From Schistosoma mansoni (Eukaryota > Platyhelminthes > Trematoda > Strigeidida > Schistosomatidae), in contig NW_017386085.1 of NCBI RefSeq assembly GCF_000237925.1, forward strand, positions 248,001-312,000: a stretch of DNA of 64,000 nucleotides, given 5' to 3'. Within the stretch, counting starts at the first letter, position 1. Each line of letters opens with the position of its first letter. The notes under the pieces are model-generated. The model made no database searches and was not told the origin of the DNA. It saw nothing but the letters and a program-made list of their open reading frames with translations. The position numbers and the translations under genes are program-made. Below are positions 48,880 to 56,944 of the stretch, piece by piece.

Positions 48880-49578
48880 AATAATAATGGGTTAACCTTA
48901 AGCAGCCGAACATCATACGTGAGCTTTGCTATTCCGGGAATCAGCTTAGTTGCTGCTCTATGAACCTTTTCAAACAGCTCACTCTCTTATTTTGGGCAGA
49001 GGCTCGCAACTTATATTCAGTGCTCGAGTTTGTGGGAAAGAATACAAAAGGTTTTAGCGCTGACATGACTAAGGGCCCTGGGTATTGACCATAAGGTTCT
49101 CAAACTTTAGCGGCTATTGCACAACAGTGTGAAGTAGTTTTCAAGTCTTGGTTAACGATGACTCCTAATTCATTGTGTGCCTGGATAAAAAAACTCACTG
49201 TTATTCACAGTGTATGTATCTGTACCTTGATGACAAATATGCATCACAATACTTTTGACAGTTTTTATCGGCAACTGCCAAGTTTGACGCCATTCAGATA
49301 ATTTCTTCAGATTATTTTGAAGTTCCAAGTTATCACCTTTACTTCTATTGCTCTCTATATTCTGACATCAACAGCACATAAAAAGACAGATGATGATAAG
49401 AGACCAGGAAGGTCATTTACATACAAAAGGAACAACACTGACTTCAAAACTGTACCCTGAAAACCTCCACCACGCACAATTTTAGAGCTAGGCAATTAAT
49501 GGTCCAGCCAAACATTTTTGGCACATTATTAAATTGCGTTCAACCCCAATATTTCTTAACTTATATAACAGGACTCAG

Positions 49579-49633
49579 TAGCTGAGTGGATGACGCGATG
49601 GGATTTGAAGCGAAAGGTAGTGGGTTCGAGTCT
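49579..49633 (+). promoter_or_regulatory. RNA polymerase III internal promoter of the Sm-alpha head
   Basis: TAGCTGAGTGG (49579-49589) matches the A-box consensus at every fixed position; GGTTCGAGTCT (49623-49633) differs from the B box only at its last base. The insertion begins seven bases upstream, about where pol III would start. Confidence 0.7.
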
Positions 49634-49660
49634 CACAGTGAACATCAACTCTGAGATTCA

Positions 49661-49715
49661 GGTACATCCAGCTGACGAGTCCCAAGTAGGACGAAACGCG
49701 CGTCCTGGATTCCAC
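49661..49715 (+). ncRNA. Hammerhead ribozyme, core intact
   Basis: Core CTGACGA (49672-49678), stem II GTCC/GGAC (49679-49682 with 49689-49692), GAAA (49693-49696), short stem III around CGCGCG, cleavage triplet GTC with the cut after 49704. Stem I pairs ATCCAG (49666-49671) with CTGGAT (49705-49710). This is the Sm-alpha hammerhead known from schistosomes; position 7 (C here) may be any base. Predicted to self-cleave, though the very short stem III suggests it works best as a dimer. Confidence 0.9.
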
Positions 49716-50240
49716 AGCTAGCCACTATCCAATGCCCCCAAATGCCCTTGTATGGCCGAGAGTGAGGAGAGTCCACTCTCCCTCTCGAAATACTCTCACA
49801 TAGCCATGCGTATATAGCCCCTGCCAGGGAAGTCCTACTCACTGCCTTCTCGTAGCGGGGGTGTTGATCACGAAAGTGAGAGGACGAAAAGCGAATGTCC
49901 GGCGCTTTAACCGGGTTGGTGGACACGGTAAGTTCACCTAGGGGAGTTGGGAAACCCTGATTCCAAACCAATGGTGCACATGGGCTCCAGTATCCTGAGG
50001 GAACGAATGGCGTATGAACCAATTGTTGGTCATCGGCTACCGTGGGAATGCATCGCCTCACGATGCTCCACTGCCTTGTGGACCAGACCTTTAGCGCAAA
50101 GGCTCCGAGTGTGGCCACCTAAGAAAACCACCTGCTTCAGTTTGAGCACCTGAGCAGTATCACAGCCCTCACACAAATAAACGAATGATGACTTGTACCG
50201 AGAATCCTATTTACGCGCTTACTATATTCCAGCAATCTGC

Positions 50241-50281
50241 ATTATTATTATTATTATTATTATTGTTATTATTATTATTAT
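50241..50281 (+). repeat. (ATT)n microsatellite
   Basis: About 13 ATT units with one G interruption, in the RTE 5' leader. Confidence 0.95.
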
Positions 50282-50352
50282 GTAGCAGCTCACCCATGGT
50301 GGAAACTCTGTTCTATCTCAACGGTATCAACTCACTGTCTGGTCGAAAGTGA

Positions 50353-51483
50353 ATGCTTCCACCGATTACGAATACTAAACCAGTCTTTCTGAACCCACGT
50401 ACGCCGTTCAAGCTGGCTTCCTTCAACGTTCGCACACTAATGCAGATCGGACAACAGATGGGGCTGGCTATGTCTTTAGAAAGTCTTAATGTTGATGTTT
50501 GCTGTCTATCCGAGACCCGTATTCAAGACTCTAGTGAAGTACTACAAATTCGCTCTCCACCTGTCGATTCGAAAAGCTTGTTTCACGTGCGCTTATTCGG
50601 GGACTCTGTGGCATCTTCGTCTGGTCTTGCAGGCGTTGGTGTTGCACTAAGCGCTAGGGCTGAGGCAGCACTAATCGATTGGATCCCCATTAACAGTCGG
50701 TTGTGTGCTGTTAGATTAGAAAGTTCCATCAAAGTGAGAAGAAATCGGCGTGAGAAACGGTGTCTTTTCGTCATCTCCGCCTATGCCCCTACAGATTGCA
50801 GCCCGGATGCAATCAAGGATGAGTTCTACCACCAGTTAACTGTTCTTCTCCAGAAAGTGCGTTCGACAGATATTGTAGTACTAGCCGGAGACTTGAATGC
50901 TCAGGTCGGGCGTCTAGGCACAGAAGAGAGTTGTTTAGGTGGCCGATGGGGACTTGTTGGTCGCAGGACAGATAACGCGGACCGTTTGCTGCAACTGTGC
51001 ACAGACCACAACCTGTTTCTGGTTAGCACTAACTTCCGGCACAGTCATCGCCGGTGTGCCACCTGGCGTCCTCCCTCTGCATCCCAAGCCTGGACTCAGA
51101 TTGATCACATCGCGATCAGCTACCGCTGGCGTGGTTGTGTACAAGACTGCCGCTCCTTTTGGAGTACCTATCTGGAGTCTGATCATGCCCTGGTCTGCGC
51201 CAATCTCACCTTACTTTTCAGTGGCCGAAGGATTGACCACCACCAACGGATTGATGTTAGTAAACTGGCTGCAACATCTGTTGCAAGTAAGTATCGAGCG
51301 GAGCTAGCCTCTAGGCTAGCTACCATACCACCGGAAAGTATAGATGAGCATTGGTTGCATCTTCACGACGCCATGAGAATGGCGAGTAAAGCCGCTTGCA
51401 GCTTCGCGAAACGTCCCGCTTACAAGCACTGGGTTTCTTCTGGCTCCTTACGACTGATCGAAGCCCGTCGGTCTACTCCGTGA
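50353..51483 (+). CDS. RTE LINE protein, endonuclease half
   Basis: Apurinic-like endonuclease that nicks the target for target-primed reverse transcription. From residue 15: LASFNVRTLMQ, then VCCLSETRIQD (catalytic Glu), VISAYAPTD, VVLAGDLNAQVG, TQIDHIAIS and ESDHALV (catalytic Asp/His), all in the normal order and apparently intact. The frame ends RSTP-stop at 51481-51483 because of a shift; the next frame carries straight on (EFDHKRRLLRSEIG) towards the RT half. Confidence 0.9.
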   Translation: MLPPITNTKPVFLNPRTPFKLASFNVRTLMQIGQQMGLAMSLESLNVDVCCLSETRIQDSSEVLQIRSPPVDSKSLFHVRLFGDSVASSSGLAGVGVALSARAEAALIDWIPINSRLCAVRLESSIKVRRNRREKRCLFVISAYAPTDCSPDAIKDEFYHQLTVLLQKVRSTDIVVLAGDLNAQVGRLGTEESCLGGRWGLVGRRTDNADRLLQLCTDHNLFLVSTNFRHSHRRCATWRPPSASQAWTQIDHIAISYRWRGCVQDCRSFWSTYLESDHALVCANLTLLFSGRRIDHHQRIDVSKLAATSVASKYRAELASRLATIPPESIDEHWLHLHDAMRMASKAACSFAKRPAYKHWVSSGSLRLIEARRSTP

Positions 51484-51652
51484 GTTTGACCACAAACGAA
51501 GGCTGTTACGTAGTGAAATTGGGCAAAGCTTGAGTAAGGACCGAGAAGCCTGGTGGTCGGAGCGTGCTAATGAGATGTAAGCAGCAGCTGCATCTGGTAA
51601 TTGCCGGAAGCTCTTCCAACTCATCCGAGCCACTGGCAGCAAGAAGTCTGGT

Positions 51653-53320
51653 GTGAGTGAAACAATCTACGAGGATGACGGGATGCCAATCACTAACATC
51701 TCTCGACGTCTTGGACGATGGGCGGAATTTTTCGGAGGGCAGTTCAACTGGCCTGCTGCTCCGGCAACATCAACCAGTTTGTCCTGCCCCCCATGGCCGG
51801 TGACGACTGATCCACCAAACGAGGCGGAAGTCCGCAAGGAACTCCAACTCTTGAAACGCTACAAATCACGGGGCCCTGATGACTTACCTCTGGCTCTTTT
51901 TAAAGATGGTGGTGACTTTCTGTCTAAGGAACTGACGGTGTTGTTTGCAAAGGTTTGGGAGGAAGAAAGTGTTCCAACATCATGGAATGAGTCAATAGTC
52001 GATCCCTTCTTTAAAAAGGGTTCACGTTGTTCCTGTAACAACTATGGGGGGATAAGTCTACTTCCGATTGCGTCCAAACTATTGGCTTCTGTCATTCTTC
52101 GTAGGTTGTTTAAAACCCGAGAACGATTGACTCGCGAGGAGCAGGCTGGTTTTCGTTCTGGTCGAGGATGCATTGGTCATATCTTCACCCTCCGCCAAAT
52201 GTTAGAACACCGTCATACTTATCGCAGGCCAACAATCGTATTGTTTCTTGATATCAGGGCTGCCTTCGATTCGTTGGACAGGACTGTTCTCTGGGATTGT
52301 CTATTGAAGAAGGGTGTGCCTGAGACGTTTATCAACATCTTAAAGGCCCTGTATACGAACACCTCAGGCAGAGTGAGGGCATACAACCACCCTTCTCCCT
52401 TGTTCCATTCGAGCAGTGGGGTTAGGCAGGGTTGCCCGATCTCACCATTCCTCTTCAACTTTGCCATCGATGACAACCTGGAAACAGCTCTGATGGGTGT
52501 AAGTAATGGCGGTGTGGATGTGTTGCCTGGAGAACGACTTCTCGACCTCGAGTATGCGGATGATATTGTCTTACTGTGCGATAATGCCCAAGGCATGCAA
52601 TCCGCACTTAATCAGTTGGCAATCAGTGTCCGCAGGTACGGCATGTGCTTTGCACTCTCCAACTGCAAAGTACTCCTACAAGACTGGCAGGATTCTCATC
52701 CTGTACTCACCCTGGATGGTGAGCAGATTGAAGTAGTTGAGAAGTTCGTGTATCTAGGTAGCTATATAAGTGCTGGTGGTGGCGTGAGTGATGAGATTGA
52801 TGCACGTATAATGAAAGCCAGAGCGGCTTATGCCAATCTGGGCCATCTTTGGCGCCTTCGTGATGTTAGTCTGGCTGTAAAACTTCGGATCTACAACGCG
52901 TCGGTGAGAGCAGTTTTGCTTTATGCTTGTGAAACCTGGCCTCTCCGAGTTGAGGATGTTAGACGTCTCTCTGTGTTCGATCAACGTTGTCTCCGAAGGA
53001 TTGCTGACATCCAGTGGCAACACCATGTTAGTAATGCAGAGGTTCGGCATCGTGTGTTCGGGCGCAGAGACGATAATCCAATTGGTGTCACCATCTTGAA
53101 ACACCGACTTCGGTGGCTTGGACATGTTTTACGAGTGTCGTCCCAGAGACTTCCACGTCGTGCATTATTTGCCGACCCTGGGACTGGTTGGAAAAAGCGG
53201 AGAGGAGGTCAGTGTATGACATGGTGTCGTGGCATGAAAGAAAGCTACAAAGGGCTAGCTTCTGTTGGTCCTTCACGACTTCTGGCTGGGGTCCGAGAGA
53301 TGGTGCAACACAGTGGCTAG
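51653..53320 (+). CDS. RTE LINE protein, reverse transcriptase half
   Basis: The frame is really open from the stop at 51580 (AAASGNCRKLFQLIRA...), upstream of the first ATG. RT blocks: YKSRGPDDLPLALFKDG, NNYGGISLLPIASKLL (usually NYRGISLL), EEQAGFRSGRGC, LDIRAAFDSLDR, SSGVRQGCPISPFLFNF, LEYADDIVLL (catalytic YADD), KFVYLGSYISAGGG. Then the C-terminal LLYACETWPL and RWLGHVLRV blocks common to RTE elements. No break within this half. Confidence 0.92.
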   Translation: MSETIYEDDGMPITNISRRLGRWAEFFGGQFNWPAAPATSTSLSCPPWPVTTDPPNEAEVRKELQLLKRYKSRGPDDLPLALFKDGGDFLSKELTVLFAKVWEEESVPTSWNESIVDPFFKKGSRCSCNNYGGISLLPIASKLLASVILRRLFKTRERLTREEQAGFRSGRGCIGHIFTLRQMLEHRHTYRRPTIVLFLDIRAAFDSLDRTVLWDCLLKKGVPETFINILKALYTNTSGRVRAYNHPSPLFHSSSGVRQGCPISPFLFNFAIDDNLETALMGVSNGGVDVLPGERLLDLEYADDIVLLCDNAQGMQSALNQLAISVRRYGMCFALSNCKVLLQDWQDSHPVLTLDGEQIEVVEKFVYLGSYISAGGGVSDEIDARIMKARAAYANLGHLWRLRDVSLAVKLRIYNASVRAVLLYACETWPLRVEDVRRLSVFDQRCLRRIADIQWQHHVSNAEVRHRVFGRRDDNPIGVTILKHRLRWLGHVLRVSSQRLPRRALFADPGTGWKKRRGGQCMTWCRGMKESYKGLASVGPSRLLAGVREMVQHSG

Positions 53321-54744
53321 AGACGTTACCAGATATGGCTGAGAATAGAAGCCAGTGGCGATCCTGCTGTAACCTTCTTTTACTTTCTACATAAAGAGTG
53401 GTTCTAACTTCCTTAACTGAAAAAGTTCTTCTGGTTGTACATTCCAGTTCCTTCCATCATTACTCCTCTCTTTTTTCATCCTTTTTTTCTTCTTTTATAT
53501 ATACGCATCTTCACCCTTTCTCCTCCCATTCTCATTATTTCGTGTGGCGCATATGTATCTGGTTCCCTTTTGTACCGATATTTATGTGTTTATATAAATA
53601 AATAATAAATAAACTTATATAACAGCCGGCCGCGAGGAACTTTGTCAGATGCTTTGCTGAAGTCAGTGTAGGCTCTGTCTACAGGTAACTTTTGGTCTTT
53701 AAGGGCGTGCGGCATTCACTAATCACTAGTAAGTTATCGAGATAGGGATAATCTGCGTCCAAAGCCATGATGCATTTTAGAAAGAATTCATTTTTCGTCG
53801 AGGTAACTGAACAAATCCTTATAAGTAATCCTTTCCGAAATTTCAACAACCGCGCCTGTTGGGCTTACGGGTCGGTAGTTCTCAGGTTTATTTTTCGAGG
53901 CTGTTTTGAAGACAGGACTTACCATGGGGTTCCACCGGTCTTTTGGTAATCGACCCTTGGTGTGGTCCGAAGGGATGTGGTACAGTGCTTTTTATGCACA
54001 AATTGTTGAACACAACCCAAGCCTTTTCTATGGGAGACCCCAGTTCTATTGTCCAAACAACTAGGGATGTTTAGTGCATAATACCTTGTATAGTTGCTTT
54101 CCAGACGCTAGGTCTGAGTTATGCTGACACATCCTCGTTATTGACAACCATATGGAAATCAAAGATTAGAACTGCATGATCACTTTTACCTAGGGGTGTC
54201 ATATAATGGAGATTTGTGATGTCATCCTCATAATGTGTCAATACGAATGATTTGGAACCTGGATCGTACTTAGTTGCTTCTTTCAAATGTTACACTAGAG
54301 CACATGTGATAACCGCATCAACTAGTTCTTGTTTAAAGGAATTTACTGACGATTTAGCTAACAGATTTTTCCAATCTACCGTAGCGAATTAAAGTCTTCT
54401 AGGTTTAGGCATCGACCACTCGGTAGAGCCAATCCCCACATTTCGGAACTCTGTGATAGGTCTGCATCACTGATGATGCACTAGTGACATTAGCGCGATG
54501 ACTGGTGTGGATCAGATATCCTTACTAACATTGATTTTCTGCACAGGTAACCACTTCATTAGGTAACAAATGGCGTCATTCTGAAACTCGTAAACATCAC
54601 CGATATTATTTTCCGGACAAATATATGACGTAAATATTATTGTTGACGATCTGAACCTCCTCAGAGTTTCATCAACATAGAGTAGAAATATGAGATGATA
54701 TAACACCATGTAACGGATTTTCTGTGTTTGAAAACTCACTCATT

Positions 54745-55000
54745 CGTTACGCCTGTACAGTCAAAGGACCCTAAAGTCAGTCAAGTCAGAATTCAGGTAT
54801 GGAGTTTGAAAATATATTTTAAAGATAGTCAGTATGTTGAGAAGTATGTGGTCTAAGCTGGTTAGTCGTTGCGTGGCACTGCGTACCCAATGGTGATATA
54901 GTAAGGATACGTTACCGAACGCCTTCAGCTAGGGTGTGTCCAGTAAAACTAATGAAGTCAGAATAAATAATGAAGACTTACAGAACTATTTTTCCAGGGG
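54745..55000 (-). repeat. Dispersed repeat family, copy 3
   Basis: The reverse complement shares TTCTGTAAGTCTTCA, CATTAGTTTTACTGGACACA, GGGTACGCAGT and CTTAGACCACA with 24233-24540. It borders the 5' side of the minus-strand CR1. Confidence 0.6.
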
Positions 55001-55131
55001 ATTTATGATTCACTATAATATTACAACTTGAGACTGATTATTTTTCACAAGCGTTCATCCAAATAGTGTTTAACTTATTCTCATTAATTTTAATGGTTGA
55101 GATCATGAATCAGTTGAAGCCAAACCACCAG

Positions 55132-55186
55132 TGGTCTAGAGGTTAAGCGCTTGCGCGCAAAACTGACAGGTCCTGGGTTCGAATCT
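55132..55186 (+). promoter_or_regulatory. RNA polymerase III promoter of the second SINE family
   Basis: A-box-like TGGTCTAGAGG (55132-55142) and B-box GGTTCGAATCT (55176-55186), spaced as in tRNA genes. Confidence 0.65.
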
Positions 55187-55207
55187 CGCGAGGCGGGATC
55201 GTGACTG

Positions 55208-55256
55208 AGCACTGCTGAGGAGTCCCACGATGGGACGAAACGGCCGTCCAGTACTT
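55208..55256 (+). ncRNA. Hammerhead ribozyme, core intact, second type
   Basis: Core CTGAGGA (55215-55221), a six-pair stem II GTCCCA/TGGGAC with loop CGA, GAAA (55237-55240), palindromic stem III CGGCCG, and triplet GTC with the cut after 55248. Stem I pairs AGCACTG (55208-55214) with CAGTACT (55249-55255), six of seven pairs. Stem II is longer than in the Sm-alpha ribozyme and stem III differs. Every conserved core base is present. Confidence 0.85.
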
Positions 55257-55702
55257 CCAGGTTTTCCATGGTGGTCAAGCTTCAATCAATTCGTGCTCTC
55301 AACTATTAAAATTACTATTAAACCCCTTTCGATATTACTCTCATTATGTTTCCGAGTTCACAACAAAATTTTTTGCCACAGATAATCCTTTATCATTTAA
55401 ATCTCCTGAAACTGGGGATAAAGTATACTTCATTTGCCACTTCCAACTGTTTAAAAGGACAGTGGTATTGTTTCACGTTGAGCTTAATTCACTGTTTTGA
55501 CCGTAAATTACGTATCAAAACTACCGTTTACACTTTACTTGAATTTATTTCAGTTAACGTGGCATTGTATTTGTGTGTTTTGATCCTGCTTTTGTGTATT
55601 TACTGCATCAAAGCATTCCTGGTCGACTGCGGATTGTTTATTTGATAAGGTTGTGATTTATCTTACATATCTACCTTGCCTATCATTTTGCTTTATTCTA
55701 AG

Positions 55703-56944
55703 ATGGTTGGCTCTGTACACAAGTGTGGACAGCCATATTGCTTATTCCCCGTGGGAGAAGGGATGCAATGTGACGAATGTAAGAAGTGGTTTCATAAAAT
55801 GTGCACCCGCTTAAGCCCTGCTGCCTATAAAAGGTGCTCGAAACCAAATTCTCATTGGCTCTGTATGTTTTGTTGCTCAAGCAAGACATTACTCATTCAG
55901 GAAGCCATCAGCCTTCTAGCGTTAGCTAAAAAGGTCGACGTAGGCCGTGCAGGCAACATGGATACTGATAATGAAGATTGTATCAGTGTCGTAAATGCTG
56001 CCATGGCAGGTACCAGACACCCAATTTCGCAACATGAAGCAAAAATTTGTACTCCGGTACAACCAATGAAAGCCATGCCATTAAGTATTGAGGGACCAGT
56101 CGCTTAAGCAGCGACTGAGAACCCGGCTAGAACCACTATCGTCCAGAATAGTTCCAATCTGGATGCTGAGAATAGTGGTAAATGGATTATGCGGAAACGC
56201 AAAAGAGACGGAAAAATACCCGAAGAAAGCGCGCGTATAGTCGATAAGTCATCGTTGGACTCACGTCCTGAGCATCAGGCAACTCCGCTCAAGTCCAAAT
56301 GTAAGAAAATATTTAATACTGTTGTGGATGGAAATAGTCTAACTTCACCAAATGTTGTTGGGAGTAACTCGCTCGACCCACATGACACTGTTATAAAGAA
56401 AGCTAACAGTAAGAAGCCGGTAGCTAACCGGCAGGATCTGACATCACGGTCAAAGGCCGTGAACACGACTGTTAAGGAAGTTAAACAGGTGCCTAGTGTA
56501 ATCATCTGGAACTTGGCAGAATCGAAAGACACCGACCCCGCTAAGAGACATGCCCACGACCTGCAGTTAGTGGGATCTCTCATCAGAAATATACTGCCAG
56601 AGGAGGTCCCAGGGGTACATATCTCGAAAGTCATCAGACTTGGTAAGTATGTTGGAGGCGAAACCCAACAGAGAAGGATCCTTAAATTAGTACTCGGTAA
56701 TTTTGAGGAAAGGGACGTATTACTAAATAACGCACGCAAAACTCGTGACTCAAACATTCGTATTCGACCTGACTGGCCACTTGAGGATCGGATTAAGTGG
56801 AGGAATGCCCTAACAGAGTTAAAAACTCGAAGGCTAAACGGTGAAGCGAACCTTACGATTAAGGGTTTTTGGGTAGTCAGGTCTTGGAAGCCAATGCTTC
56901 CGAGACCTGTGTGGGTAGAACGTATGTCTCCAAAAACACCCTAA
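55703..56944 (+). CDS. CR1 ORF1 with PHD-like zinc finger, one stop
   Basis: RNA-binding/chaperone protein of the LINE, by family. Residues 6-55 show a C4HC3 pattern (HKCGQPYC, MQCDECKKWFHKMC, HWLCMFC) like a PHD finger, a known feature of some CR1 ORF1 proteins. The second half (VIIWNLAESKDTDPAKRHAH, then RRILKLVLGNFEERDVLL) resembles the RRM-like fold of LINE ORF1 proteins. A single in-frame TAA at 56105-56107 interrupts it; both sides are in one frame. Confidence 0.8.

Larger units (their letters stand above)
49572..53611 (+). mobile_element. RTE LINE with Sm-alpha/hammerhead head, single insertion
   Basis: Flanked by a 14-base target duplication AACTTATATAACAG (49558-49571 and 53612-53625) inside a CR1. 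Order: Sm-alpha tRNA-like head and hammerhead (49572-49732), RTE leader from about 49736, (ATT)n at 50241-50281, endonuclease ORF 50353-51483, RT ORF 51653-53320, 3' UTR, tail GTGTGGCGCATATGTATCTG and (AATA)n. One frameshift near 51480 and one stop (TAA at 51578-51580, probably from CAA) separate the two halves of what should be one protein of about 990 residues. All else looks complete, so the insertion is fairly young. Confidence 0.88.
48880..54735 (-). mobile_element. CR1 LINE, worn, split by the Sm-alpha/RTE insertion
   Basis: Minus strand from 54735: endonuclease remnants (LTHYEDDITNLHYMTPLGKS near 54.2 kb), RT start (ENYRPVSPTGAVVEIS near 53.9 kb), palm (DFSKASDKVPRGRL near 53.65 kb), then across the insertion YKLRNIGVE at 49.55 kb and SVLFLLYVNDLPG at 49.4 kb, fading out near 48880. 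The reading continues from one side of 49572-53611 to the other, so these are one element. Many stops and shifts; old. Confidence 0.78.
55088..55311 (+). repeat. Second hammerhead-SINE family, best copy
   Basis: Layout: inverted-repeat arm (55088-55130), tRNA-like head with pol III boxes, GCGGGATCGTGACTG joint, hammerhead, CTTCCAGGTTTTCC, inverted-repeat arm (55269-55311). The two 43-base arms match at 34 positions. Related copies are at 2046-2240 and 5205-5290. The head (GTCTAGAGGTTAAGCG) differs from that of Sm-alpha. Confidence 0.8.
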
